From NCBI GenBank assembly GCA_022749755.1, contig CM040453.1:21647368-21711367 (forward strand): a stretch of DNA of 64,000 bases, written 5' to 3'. This document shows positions 34,045 to 45,439 of this stretch, in pieces; within the stretch, counting starts at the first letter, position 1; the number at the start of each line of letters is the position of its first letter. Source of the stretch: Azadirachta indica. Its lineage: Eukaryota; Streptophyta; Magnoliopsida; Sapindales; Meliaceae. The notes beneath the pieces were generated by a model. It made no database searches, was not told where the DNA came from, and was given only the letters and a program-made list of their open reading frames with translations. Both the position numbers and the translations under genes were made by a program.

Positions 34045-36426
34045 ATGGAAAGTACGAGCGGAGTGTGGGTGGCTTTGTTTCTTAGAGGGCTGCCGATACT
34101 GGGGTGTCTATTGTGGTAGTGGAATGAGATATGGTATGCACTTCCTCTCAAATTTCGATATTCCGGCACCGGAACCAGGCTGCCTCCTGGTCATATGGGT
34201 TTTCCCTTTTCCAGAGAGATGATTACGTTTCTGTGGTACTTCAAAGTTCTTCGCCGCCCCAGATGAATTGATCATTTCTAAGAGACGAAAGTAGGACATC
34301 TTTCCCATATATAGTTATATCTGATAGGATACAACTTGGAAATGATTTTGAGTAAATACACAGGTATAGATAATTTAAAGGCAACCACCTTGGCCTACCC
34401 ATGAATTGGAATATTTCAAACAAAATTATTTTGATGATGATGATCAGGTACGGTGACGGAGTAGGATTGTACAAAACCCACCTCCTCGGATCACCGTCTA
34501 TAATAGCATGTTTCCCTGCGATCAACAAATTTGTGTTTCGGCCCGATGATGTCTTCTTCCTTGAATGGCCTAACGTTGATCTGGTGGGGCAGACTTCTCT
34601 TGTAGCAGCAGTTCATGGAGAAGCACATATCAGGCTCAAAAATTTTGTTTCCAATGCGCTTAATCGACCAGATGCTATTAGGCGCAGTACAGCTGCTGTG
34701 CAACCCCGCATTGTTTCTGCACTCCAGTCTTGGGCCCAGAAGGGTAGAGTCAAAAGTGTATGACGAAGCAAAGAAGTTAAAAGATGCAACAAAATCATTC
34801 AATAAGAGATAGATTTAGTACCTCCGAGTCTATTAATGATATGATTTTGATTCCATACCTTATGCTTACAGGTGACGTTCGAGAACAACGGTAAAATTAT
34901 TCGCAAGCTTTGAACCGGGGCCAATGTTAGTTACCATGGATAAATTGTTTAATGGGTTGGTTCAAGGAATTAGAGCTCAGCCGTCCAACTTTCCAGGAAC
35001 TGCATTTCTTCGTGCTATTTAGGTCAGATTACTTGCATTCTCCATATATGGAACCTTTAAAAATATTGCGCGGTGACAGATTTGAATGAGCGTTTGGTTA
35101 GAATGAGCAGTCGCTATTAACAATTGGTGCAAAATTTAAGCAGGGGCTATTTCTGCAATGGTATATAATAGAGATGTTCATGTGTATAAATGGCAGTGTA
35201 GAAAGAAGCTTGAGGCAATATTTAGAGTGCAGCTGGAAAAGAAGAAAATCAAAATGGAGCAGAGAAGTCAAATGATTTAATGGATGGACTGATGCAGATT
35301 GAAGATGATGAGGAAAAAAAAATTAAGTGATCAAGACGTTTCAGGCAACATTGTCGGCCTTGTTATTGCTGGATATCAATCTACTTCTCTTCCTTCGATG
35401 TGGGCTCTTTATTTTCTTGCAAAGTTCCCTGATGTCCTTGAAAAGCTACGGTATAATCATATGTTATTCTATAGAGAAAGGACCAAGGGCTAAATTTACT
35501 GTTCTGTGACCTGAGTTCCTTAATTCTGAGGAAATTGCAGGAAGAGAACGTGGCTATAAAAAGGAGCAAGAAAGGAGATTTCCTTGGGAGTGAAGATGTT
35601 TCAAAAATGAAATACACGAACGAGGTGTATAGCTATCAAATTGGCAGTATTACAATTAATACAGAGATTTTCCGATTAGTGTTAGGAAATTAGCCTCATG
35701 CTTCATATAGACTAACAAATGATCATCATTACAGGTGGTGGAAGAAACAACAAGAATGGCTAACGTTTCAGCGATCATTTTCCGATTGCCTACCAGGGAA
35801 GTAGAATTTGAAGGTACAAAGTTATCTATTAACTCAAGAAAGGTTACAATGATGACAATTGTTAGTTCATTATCGCTTTCAACTGATGAACAGACTGTCA
35901 TGAAACTATTTGATTACTTATGCAGGTTATAAGATACGAAAGGGATGGAAAGTAATTCTCTTGCTAAGATACCTCCACACAAATCCAGAGAACTTTGATG
36001 ATCCAATGTGCTGTAATCCTGACAGATGGAATGTAAGTCCACGTTGATTTCCATATCGTTTTTAATCAATGCTGCTTTCTATGTAAAACTAACGCGTCTA
36101 GATCATTTACTATTTTATATATATTATACAGAAACCAGCAAGGTCAGATACATACCAGGTTTTTTGGTGGTGGATCAAGAATTTGTGCTGGAAACATGCT
36201 TGCTCGATTACAAATTGCACTCTTTCTTCACCATTTTCCTGTAGGATACAAGTAAAGCAAACCTATCAAAGTCTTTTTAACTTTGAGCCAACGCAGATAC
36301 AGACGTTTTGTCATATAATTTTCATGGAATTGCAGGTGGGAACTTCTCAATCCGGATGCAGATAAGAATAATCTTCCATATCCAATACCGGTTGATGGTG
36401 TTGAAATCAAGAAAAATGAAATATAA
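34045..36426 (+). pseudogene. CYP85-clan cytochrome P450 (CYP88/CYP729-like), copy 2, broken
   Basis: Start ATG at 34045, stop TAA at 36424. Exon 1 runs to 34290 and carries the hydrophobic anchor (GVWVALFLRGLPILG) and the proline hinge LPPGHMGFPF. Exon 2 starts 34448 (YGDGVGLYKTHLLGSPSII). Later exons give AGYQSTSLPSMW (I-helix), the ExxR helix, NPDRWN and an intact haem loop FGGGSRICAGNMLARLQ near 36,165-36,215. Lesions: TAG at 34117-34119, a frameshift near 34,258, one extra base near 34,752, splice donor GT changed to TT at 34777, one extra base near 34,880, and TAG at the end of exon 3 (about 35,020). Few of these are shared with copy 1. Unlike copy 1, the start codon and haem loop are preserved. 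Confidence 0.86.
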
Positions 36427-37316
36427 ATATACCGCTCCTACTTAATTGCTCTACTTAATAAAAAATGTAGCTAGCTTGTCCTTGTGTTGTAATCTCAAAC
36501 ATCCTTTAAATAAGAGTTTACAGTGTAATATCAATGAAATTTCCAAGTACCTGCATTATATGTAAGCTGTCATAAAAAGTGGGCATGCACTAGTATTTTT
36601 CTTGTATGACGTCTGTATATTATGTTTACGTGTTCTACGTGTTACATTGCCATCTATTTACCGCATTGCAATTTCTAATCACTATGTTTGAGACCATATA
36701 AGGGGCCGCAGAGCAACTACAATTTGCTTTGAAATATAGGCTGTAGCATTCACAGCAGCAGAATCCACCTAATCATGATTCTGATTCTGAATTTGAGTTC
36801 GTTTCATGCATTAAGTCTATATGTAGTAACAATTTGTCTTTTTAGGCGGGAATAATTCGTAATTTATTTGTTATTTGTTTAGTCTATTCTTTAGTTTTAT
36901 AATTTTTATCATTTGACTTTATACTAGTTTTAAAACAATTAATAATTAATTCTTTATGAAAAGTTGATTGTTCAATTATTATGTATAAAAGCAAAATATT
37001 AATTGATTCAATTAAGTTGAAAAAGAAAAAAAGCCTAACTCGTCATTTCAATTTCAAACCGGAAAATGCCCATGCTACTATTATGCTGGCACTTGAATCA
37101 ATTAACTCTTTGGCTTCATCAGTTGATGAAGAGTTCTTTTACTTTACAATTAGTAATATTATAGTTTCAGCTGACAAGGTATTTAAATGTAAGCAAATCG
37201 AGTAATTTCACAGTGGAAATCAATGATATAAAAGTAGTATATTTAACGAAAATTTTCACAGGTCTTTTGAGTCGCAGGTAATGAAGTCCTCCGACTGCAC
37301 CTCCTTTATCTCGTTT
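36427..37316. other. 3' flank between P450 copy 2 and NPF tail
   Basis: Collinear with 14,358-15,165 over most of its length. No separate gene is recognised. Short frames on both strands are not family-like. Confidence 0.55.
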
Positions 37317-37446
37317 TCAGCTAAACTGGTTGCTTGCAATGAAACTGAAGTATACGAAGTTTACAGCTCCCAGACCCGAAATGACGTAGTAGTCTAGCAT
37401 ATTCTTGTTCAGGTCGTGACCTCCCAAGTCCAACCATGGTGTTTTC
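37317..37446 (-). pseudogene. NPF transporter terminal-exon relic, copy 2
   Basis: Minus-strand translation KTPWLDLGGHDLNKNMLDYY, then VISGLGAVNFVYFSFIASN and a stop at 37317. This is the C-terminal loop and last helix of an NRT1/PTR transporter, closer to the usual GHDLNKNRLDYYY than copy 1. The preceding helix seen in copy 1 is lost here. It lies tail to tail with the P450. Confidence 0.66.
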
Positions 37447-37700
37447 CATTTCGGGAAATTGCCCTTGACCCTCCTCAGGTTTAGTCGAATTCAGCACTAC
37501 CTCCCTAAGGTTTAAAAAATGAGGAGCTGTTAGTTGTATTGGTGTAAAAATTTATTTTGCAAGGGTAAAATTGTATTTTAACACAATAAAATATAAACCA
37601 AAATAAAAGATAAATTATTTATTTATTCTGACCCGTGTTAATTAATTACTTTTTTCTATTTTTTTCTTTTCTCTCTTTGTTTTCTTTACAGTCTTCTTCT

Positions 37701-38763
37701 TATTGGCACACAAGCTTTTTATCTTCTTCAAGGATTGATTTTACAAACCTCGAAATTTCACACAACAAAAATAATTTTATTGATAAAACAATTAACACTC
37801 AAAATACTTACTTAAACATAGACGCAGACTCATTGGAGTCTTTTCTCTCTTACTATTACTCTATTTCTCTCTCTCTCATTCTAATTTATGAACTAATCAA
37901 TAGAGATGACTGTGGGGTAGAGTAGGGATGGAAAGACCTTTCTTGTTTCTCATCCCGTTTTAATTTTAATTTTCATTCTTCACCTCATTTTTCAATAAAA
38001 TATAATGCAATAAGGATGGAGAATCTCCACATGAGGAGTAGATTTTCCATCCCCACTTATTTTCCCCACTTTAGTATTTATTTATACTAAATGCTAACTT
38101 AAAATTTTATTAATATGTTATAGTGTTATTTATATATGATAATTTATATTAAAAATATAAACTTCAATACTTGATAGGATAAAAATTATAAAGTGTAATT
38201 TTTTAATTAAACATTATTTGCATATATATATTTTTGTTTTAAAATAAAATATATATAATATTTTATTATATATTGGGAATGGGGAAAGAATTGGATGGAG
38301 AGTACTAAATCATTCGTTACCCTATTAATAATATGAGAATTAATCTCTCCCCATTTCCTACCCCATTAATCATTATAGCAACCTAATTTTACCCATTTGG
38401 AGCGAATTTCCATGGAAATCCAAAACTCATAGGAAATTTTGCCATCTCTACTAATCATCCCTTTATATGGATATGATTAGTTGATTTACAATCCAATTTG
38501 GTTTGCTAAGTTTGAATATTTCTTCCTTCCCAGCTGGTCATCAACACGGCTAAGAAATTGTAATTAACAAGGCTAAGCAAATCATCAACGCGCCCAAGCA
38601 ATTGTAACTATACCCAAGTGACTTAAACTTTTTCTCATTTGACAATTTTCATCTAGTCTCTTCCAGAATTTTCTATTCTAGAAATTTCATCAATCCTTAT
38701 AACTTCTTCAATTAAGTCCATCTAGAATTTCTTTATTCTTAAGCTTGGTTTATATTTCCAACA
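37701..38763 (-). repeat. 3' LTR of copia B with a MITE inside, left arm
   Basis: On the minus strand it begins TGTTGGAAATATAAACC right after the purine tract AAAGGAGGG. The second half (after the MITE) holds GAGAGAGAGAGAAATAGAG and TTTTATCAATAAAATT, typical of the transcribed end of copia LTRs. Without the MITE the LTR is about 535 bp. The inner end near CCAATA is approximate. Confidence 0.65.
37923..38450. mobile_element. hAT-derived MITE inside the copia B LTR, left arm
   Basis: Ends TAGGGATGGAAAGACC and, in reverse complement, TAGAGATGGCAAAATTTCC. The interior has GGATGGAGAATCTCC-like repeats also found beside the hAT transposase relic (20,205-20,235). It is non-coding and 528 bp long, probably mobilised by that hAT family. 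Target duplication is not clear. Confidence 0.7.
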
Positions 38764-39846
38764 CCCTCCTTTAAACGAAGTTTGCCAAGTTAATTAATCC
38801 TAGCATCTTCTTTGCTTGAAAAACAAATCTGGTTTAAGACCTTTTGTGAAAATGTCTTCTATTTGATCTTTAATTGTACAATACTCAACTATTATCTTTT
38901 TGTCTTTTACCAAATCTCGAATATATTAATGTTTAATGTCGATGTACTTTCTACAACCAAGGAAGACTAGATTTTTTGTGAAGGCAATTATTGATTTGTT
39001 GTCGTAGAACGTTTTTGTAGGACCCTCTTGTTGATGTTGCAATTCAGTAAGCATTCTTTGTAACCAAACTGCTTGTGTTGCACAACCTATTGCGGGTATA
39101 TATTCTGCTTTTGTTGTTAAAAGAGCAACAACTTATTGTTTCTTGAATGACCAAGAGAATACTCCAGAACCAAGATGACAAACATAAACTAAAGTGCTTT
39201 TTCATTTTTCGGTGTCACCTGCCTAATTACTGTCTGTGTATCCAACCAACTTTACATTGTTAGTATTTGAATAACATATGCCATCATCTAGTGTACCTTT
39301 AACATATCTCAAAATTCGCTTTGCAGCTTGCCAATGCGATTGTGGCAAAGAGTCCATAAATCTGCTCACAATTCCAACTCCATAAACAATGTTAGGTCTA
39401 GTCACTGTCAGATATCTTAAACTTCCAACTAGTCTTCTAAAATTAGTTGCATCAACTAGTTCGCCGCTTCGTCTTTCACAAGATTCTATTCTTCAACTCG
39501 TGTTAATATTGGTATGCACGCTTCCATCTTGAATTTCTTCAAAATATCTCCAGCATATTTATTTTGTGAGATAAATATTCCCTTTTTTTTGGGCTTTACT
39601 TTAATGCCTAAGAAGTAAAACATGCATTAAGCCCATTTTTGTCATCTCAAATTGAGATATCACGACCTCCCTGAAGTTGGCCAATAATTTTGAATTATTG
39701 CCAAAAATTAGATCATCCACGTACAAACAGACAATAATTATATCTCCACTCATATCAATTTTGACACACAAGTCATGCTTGTATGAACGTCTATGAAAGC
39801 CTTTGTTAACAAAGTATATGTTAATAAAAGTGTACCATGCTCAAGG
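38764..39846 (-). pseudogene. Copia B pol, RT-to-RNase H half, left arm
   Basis: Minus-strand translation gives CLYVDDLIFGNNSKLLANF (RT catalytic YVDD, about 39,700-39,750), FEMTKMGLM, then TRPNIVYGVGIVSRFMDSLP and HWQAAKRILRYVKGTLDDG followed by a stop (RNase H part, 39223-39405), and further ASTKAEYI-like and DNKS-type residues downstream. Frames are broken. The 5' half is absent because copia A inserted at 39,847 and the far side falls in the N gap. Confidence 0.8.
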
Positions 39847-40615
39847 TGTTGGGATAAACTAATATAAATCAATTTGTGAAAGCACAATAATTACCTTATC
39901 CTCACTTGCGTAAACCTAATAGAAAACAAACAAATAGAGCAACAATCTTTGGGCACAAAATCAATTTTTATACAGCAACCACATCATAAACAAAACAACC
40001 ATATCACAATCAGTTTTAACGTGGAAAACCTCCCAACGTGAGGAGTAAAAACCATAAGACCGTAGTCTACCCAAAAAACTCTACTATAATCAAATAATGG
40101 GAATACACAATTTCTCTTTACTTAAAATTAGAGGTACATATCTACAATATTCTCAAGATCACACAATCTTGACAAACAATCAAGTTTTACAAAGAAATTA
40201 GAGAGAGTTCAAGAAAAATATCACCAAAATGGTAGTCTAACTTCCAATCACAAAATCTGAAGAAAGGGAGCTCCAAATCCGATCTCCACCGTTCAGAATT
40301 TAGTCCTTTAAGTTAGGAAGCTGTTGGTAAAATTTCAGCTCAATCGAACTACGAATCGACCTCTGATCAGCCACTTGATCAAAACTGTTTTGAGTTTATT
40401 ATTCTGTCTCTCTCTTGTAAACAGTACTCGCTCTCTCTAAATAATAAATAGTACCCACCTCTCTTATTAACACACACATATATATTGTAACAAAAAATTA
40501 AATACTAAACTCTACTTAAGAAAAGACCAAAATGTCCTTGAATTAATTGGGCTTAGTTACTATTAAAGAGAAAATTTGGGCCATCTCCAAATAGGAGGAA
40601 ACCCAACCTAATAAA
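39847..40615 (-). repeat. 3' LTR of copia A, left arm
   Basis: About 769 bp beginning TGTTGGGATAAACT on the plus strand. Next to its right end is the tract TCTCCCCTTTTT (minus strand AAAAAGGGGAGA), the expected purine tract. It differs from the 5' LTR at 44,555 at roughly one base in ten by eye, so the insertion is old. Confidence 0.8.
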
Positions 40616-40639
40616 TCTCCCCTTTTTCGACTATATAGA

Positions 40640-42360
40640 GGGACTTACTAACCCAACAATGGAACAACAAACTTCAAGCTTTTCACTCGGAAGAGTCTTG
40701 GTTAACATATCAGAGGTATTGTGATCTGTGTGAATCTTTTCAAGCTCAAACATATTATCATTAAGTGCATCTCTCAACTAATAATATTTCGCATCAATAT
40801 GTTTTAATTTTGCATGAAAAGAGGAATTCTTACTCAAGTGAATTGCACTCTGATTATCACAAAATACCACGTATCGTTGTTGCTTGAAATCAAGTTGCTA
40901 TAAGAATCTCTTCATTCACAACAATTCTTTGTATGCTTCAGTTGTTGCAATGAATTTTGCCTCTGTAATAGAAAGTACAACACATTTTTGTAGCCCTGAT
41001 TGCCATGATACAGCTCCACCTGAAAGTGTCATCAAGTAGCGCATAGTAAACTTTTGAGTATTAACATTTCTAGCCATATCTGAATATATATAGCCAACTA
41101 ACACAGGTTCTCCACTTCCAAATGTGAGTTTGAAATCAGAAATACCTCAAAGATATCTCATAATCCACTTCACTGCATTCCAATGCTCTCTTCCTGGATT
41201 GGATAAAAATTTACTAACAACACTGACTGCATGAGCTATATCTGGTCTTGTGCATACCATCACATACATCAAGCTTCTGATTGTTGAAGCATAAGGAACT
41301 CTTTCCATGTCTTATTTCTCTTTATCTGTTGCAGGGGATTATTTGGTACTTAACTTAAAGTGTGTAGCAAGAGAAGTGCTAACCACTTTAGCGTTGCTCA
41401 TATGAAACCTTTCAAGTACCTTTTCAATGTAATGCTCTTATGATATACACAACTTCTTAGCTGCTCTATCTCAATAAATTCGGATGCCAAGGATTTGTTT
41501 TGCTGGCCCTAAATCCTTCATAGCAAAAGATTTGCTTAACTGCTTTTTTAACCTATCAATTCTAGAAGCATTCCTGCCAACAATCAACATGTCATCAACA
41601 TAAAGCAATAATATGATAAAATCATCATAAAAAAATTTTTGCATAAAAACACAATGGTCAGAAGAAGTTTTTCCGGTAGCCTTGCTTCCCCATAACTGAT
41701 TCAAACTTCTTATACCACTGTCTTGGTGCTTGTTTCAAGTCATAGAGACTTTTCTTCAGCTTGCACATATAGTCTTCTTTTCCTTTTATTCTGAAACCCT
41801 CTGACTACTCCATATAAATTTCTTTATCTAAGTCTCCATGTAGAAAAGCAGTCTTTACATCCATTTACTCAACCTCCAAGTCAAGACTAGCCGCTATGCC
41901 CAATATCACACAAATGGATGACATCTTGACAACTGGAGAGAAGATTTCATCAAAGTCAACATCTTTCCTTTGGCTAAATCCCTTGACAACCAATCTGGCT
42001 TTGTATCGTGGCTGCTAGGTATGTTTTTCCTGTTTCAATCTGTACACCCATTTGTTTTTCAAAGCTCTTTTACTCTTAGGTAACTTTACCAACTCAAATG
42101 TGTGATTTCCATACAATGACTTCATCTTGTCTTGCATGGCATCAATCCACTCTTTTTCTTGTGTTCACTTTCCACTGCTTTTGCATAGCATTCAGGTTCT
42201 CCCCCATCAGTTAGTAACACATACTCACTCGTAGGATACCGTGTGGAGGGCTATCGGTTTCTGGTAGATCTTCTAAGTAGAGCATCTAGTGAAGCCTCTG
42301 AAGTAGATGACTGATCTTGAACATCATCATCAACCTCAACCTGTGTATGAGTCTAAATAT
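40640..42360 (-). pseudogene. Copia A reverse transcriptase and RNase H, left arm
   Basis: Minus-strand pieces in order: DAMQDKMKSLYGNHTFELVK and RALKNKWVYRLKQE (42,050-42,200), VKTAFLHGDLDKEIYME, KSLYDLKQAPRQWYKKFES (41,695-41,750), YVDDMLIVGRNAS at 41,563-41,602 (catalytic DD), MKDLGPAKQILGIRIY to 41,471, then YASTIRSLMYVMVCTRPDI and RNase H/dispersal motifs with FCDNQSAIHLSKN near 40,850. Several in-frame stops and frameshifts are present. In a working element this makes cDNA from the transcript. Confidence 0.85.
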
Positions 42361-42382
42361 CACCTGTATCATACTGGTCATC

Positions 42383-43423
42383 CTAGACTTCATTTGTAAG
42401 CTGTGCTGGAACATGTGTAGGAAGAATTGGATCCAAGTCTATCAACGTATCACTATACTGAGGCATTGCTTCTTTTGACTTCTTAATATCCTGTATAGTT
42501 TTTTCTTCCATAAACACAGCATCCCAACTTTTTACAAATTTCTTTTGCACTGAATCATAAAACCTGTAGCCAAACTCATCTTGACCATAGCTGAGAAATA
42601 CAAACTGTCTTATCTTAACATCAAGTTTAGACCTTTCATCTTTAGGAATATGCACAAATGCTTTACATCTAAAGACACGCAAATAATCATAAGCAACATC
42701 CCTTTCTGACCAAACTTGATCTAGAACATCAAAGTTTAAAGGAACACACAGTGTGAAATTCAACACATGTACAACTGTATTCAAAACCTCTCCCCAAAAA
42801 GATATTGGCAATTGTGCTTGTGAAAGCAAACATCTCACTCTTTCAACTAGTGTTTTATTTATCCTCTCAACTAGCCCATTTAACTGAGAAGTCTTCGGAG
42901 GTGTCTTTTGATGACAAATTCCTAATTGTCTGCAATACTCATCAAATGGTTCAAAATACTTACCCCCATTATCAGTTCTGATGCACTTTAACTTCTTCCC
43001 AGTCTATCTCTCAACTGAGGCCTGAAACTGTTTGAACACATCTAGTACTTGATCCTTTATCTTCAATGTATAAACTCACAACTTTCTTGAGTGATCATCT
43101 ATAAAAGTCACAAAATAGAGAGCACTACTAAGTGTTTTTGTTTTCATAGGGCCACAAATATCAGAGTGTATTAGTTCAAGTATACCTGATTTTCTTGAAG
43201 GTGGAGATGTCTTGAAGATAGTCTTAGTTTGCTTCCCTATTAAGCAATGAACACACTTCTTCAAAGACTCATTTTTTAACCTAGAAAGCATATTCTTCTT
43301 GGCTAAAATATTCAAGCCCTTCTCACTCATATGACCAAGTCTTCTATGCCATAACTCAATTGTATCTTCATTTTTCACTGTATTGATACTGCTATCTGCA
43401 ATCTTTGCTTGAATAAAGTACAT
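42383..43423 (-). pseudogene. Copia A integrase, left arm
   Basis: Frame 43076-43423 has WHRRLGHMSEKGLNILAKK and the HHCC-type zinc site (H..H...CVHC), followed by HSDICGPMKTKTLS and VTFIDDHSRK (first catalytic Asp region). After stops, TDNGGKYFEPFDEYC (second Asp) and QLNGLVERINKTLVERVRC (catalytic Glu region) lead into the 151-codon frame 42383-42838 (ISFWGEVLNTVVHVLN). Integrase joins the cDNA to chromosomal DNA. Stops near 43,075 and in the linker inactivate it. Confidence 0.85.
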
Positions 43424-43524
43424 TGAAAAACATTTCCTTCCTCAGGCCACAACCATGGAACCTTTATTGAGCTTCCATTTACCACCACTAAAATTGCTGG
43501 AGAAACCCTCATCATCAAGTTTAC

Positions 43525-44507
43525 CTACAGAAATAAGTTGAAACGAATATCAAAAATATGTTTGACATTTTTCAGCAGTAACATCGTGTCATTATTAGTC
43601 TCCAAGCACACATCTCTCATGCCTATGTCCTTAGCTAAGCCATTATTTCCCATCTTAACATCTCTAAAATCACTGGATATATAAGATGTAAAAAATTCCC
43701 TTCGTGATGTAGCATTAATGGAGGCACCACTATCAATTACCAGTTTGGTCTCATGGCACACAAGGTTGACAACATCATCATCACACATAATAAGAAAGTC
43801 ATCTATAATAATAGCAACTCTGTCATCATCACTGTTGTCATCATTTTTCTTTTCCTTTCTTTTATCCTTCTTGTTGTCTCGCTTGAACTGTCAACAATAC
43901 TTCTTTATATGCCCCTTCAAACCACAATGATAGCATTCAACATTGGCAAACTTGTTGGTCTTACTTTTACTTTTATCTCTGCTCTTCGAACCTCTACTCT
44001 TACTCCTTCTCCTTTTATCTATGACTAAGATATCTGACTGTGAAGAACCCTGTAACTTTCTTCTATCCTCTTCATTCAGAATACTATTCTTAGCCAATTC
44101 CATGGTGATAATACCACCGAGTCCTGAGTTAGATAATGACATTCTAAATGTCTCCCATGAGTCCAGTAATGTGCCTAAAAGCCATAATCCTTGTACTCCA
44201 TCTTCAAATTTGATGTTCATTCCAGCCAACTGATTAATGATTCCCTGAAATGCATTCAAGTAATTTGTCATGGGTTTTCCATCTCGATATTTCAAGTTTA
44301 TCATCTGCTTTATCAAAAATAGTTTGTTGTTCTCAGTTTTTCTGGCATATAACTCTTCAAACTTATTCCATAAAGAACTTGCATCTGTTTCTCAAACACG
44401 ACTAAATAATAATCTTTCACATATAAAAGATCTTCTATCTTTCCCTTCCATAAATGATAATTTATACTATTCAAATTAACCATTCTACTTGTATTAACTT
44501 CCATCAT
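43525..44507 (-). pseudogene. Copia A gag and protease, left arm only
   Basis: Gag frames 44313-44507 ([17 protein letters not shown]) and 43891-44316 (LNLKYRDG-like start, IINQLAGMNIKFEDGVQGLW, basic linker, zinc knuckle CYHCGLKGHIKKYC at 43,894-43,935). The protease lies in 43525-43788 with LVIDSGASINATSRREFF (DSGA at about 43,723-43,734). No counterpart exists in the right arm because that sequence begins inside integrase after the N run. Confidence 0.85.
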
Positions 44508-44537
44508 TCAACACAAGGCACAAAACAAATATAATCA

Positions 44538-44551
44538 AAGCTCTGATACCA
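44538..44551 (-). other. Primer-binding site of copia A
   Basis: Minus strand TGGTATCAGAGCTT, complementary to initiator-Met tRNA, three bases from the 5' LTR edge at 44,555. Confidence 0.85.
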
Positions 44552-44554
44552 CTT

Positions 44555-45267
44555 TGTTGGGATAAACTGATATAAACCAATTTGCGGATGTACAATAATT
44601 ACCTTATCTCCTCTTGCGTGAACCTAAAAGGAAACAAACAGATATAGCAATAATCTTTGGGCACAAAATCAATTCTTGGACAGCAACCACATCATCAACA
44701 AAACAACCATAACACAATTAATTTTAACGTGGAAAACCTCCCCAATGTGAGGAGTAAAAATCACAGGAACGTAGTCTACCCAAAAAATTCCACTATAATC
44801 AAATAATGAGAATACACAAATTTTTCTCTAATTAGAACTAGAGGTACACATCCACAATATTCTCAAGATTACACAGTCTTGATAAACAATCAAGTTTTAC
44901 AAAGAAATTAGAGAGGGTTCAAGAAAAACATCATCAAAATGGTGGCCTAATTTCTAACCACGAAATCTGGAGAAAGGGAGCTCCAAATCTAATCTTCACT
45001 ATTCAAAATTTAGTCCTTTGAGTTAGGAAGCTGCTGGTAAAATTTCAGCTCAATCAGACCACGAATCGACCTCCGATCAACCATTTGATCAAAACTATTC
45101 AGAGTTTACTATTCTGCCTCTCTCTTGAAAACAGTACCCGCCTCTCTCTAAACGATAAACAGTATCCATCGCTCTTCTTAACACACATATATATTGTAAC
45201 AAAAAATTAAATACTAAACTGTACTTAAAAAATGATCAAAATGTCTTCGAGTTAATTAGGCTTAGTT
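44555..45267 (-). repeat. 5' LTR of copia A, cut by the gap
   Basis: Aligns with 39,847-40,560 from TGTTGGGATAAACTGAT through GGCTTAGTT, where the N run starts. About 50 bases of LTR plus the flanking copia B sequence and target duplication are missing. Confidence 0.85.
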
Positions 45268-45367
45268 NNNNNNNNNNNNNNNNNNNNNNNNNNNNNNNNN
45301 NNNNNNNNNNNNNNNNNNNNNNNNNNNNNNNNNNNNNNNNNNNNNNNNNNNNNNNNNNNNNNNNNNN
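45268..45367. other. Assembly gap, exactly 100 N
   Basis: A round 100-N run is the usual placeholder for a scaffold join of unknown size. The left contig ends inside the copia A 5' LTR and the right contig begins inside the integrase of a second copia A copy in the opposite orientation. Confidence 0.97.
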
Positions 45368-45439
45368 TGTGTTCAAACAGTTTCAGGCCTCAGTTGAGAG
45401 ATAGACTGGGAAGAAGTTAAAGTGCATCAGAACTGATAA

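Larger units (their letters stand above)
33690..37700 (+). repeat. Segmental duplication, copy 2 (P450 plus NPF tail)
   Basis: Collinear with 11,945-15,165 plus 19,020-19,600. Copy 2 lacks the copia C insertion, showing that copia C entered copy 1 after the duplication. Copy 3 is its mirror at 50,705-54,700. Confidence 0.82.
24387..43040. repeat. Left arm of giant inverted repeat
   Basis: Reverse-complement partner of 45,368-64,000. For each paired feature, left plus right coordinates give 88,387-88,408 (for example 24884+63503, 30816+57575, 34401+53993, 37925+50481, 42838+45570). Ten non-overlapping paired frames totalling about 810 codons are identical. The inner end is set by the first base after the N run. 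The outer end given is only the mirror of the window end, so the arm may extend further left. Confidence 0.96.
39847..45267 (-). mobile_element. Ty1-copia retrotransposon A (Tnt1/Tork-like), nested in copia B, left arm
   Basis: Minus-strand order: 5' LTR (44555-45267, cut by the gap), primer site, gag, protease, integrase, RT, RNase H, purine tract, 3' LTR (39847-40615). All pol domains are present, the most complete element in the window, but scattered stops (often CAG or TGG turned into TAG/TGA) and small indels break the polyprotein. It sits inside copia B at 39,847. Confidence 0.9.

Noticed and set aside
37635..37925. 96-codon plus-strand frame (mirror 50481-50771)
   Set aside because: It spans the copia B LTR and its border with the duplicated block; Ser/Leu/Phe-rich and without a family match.
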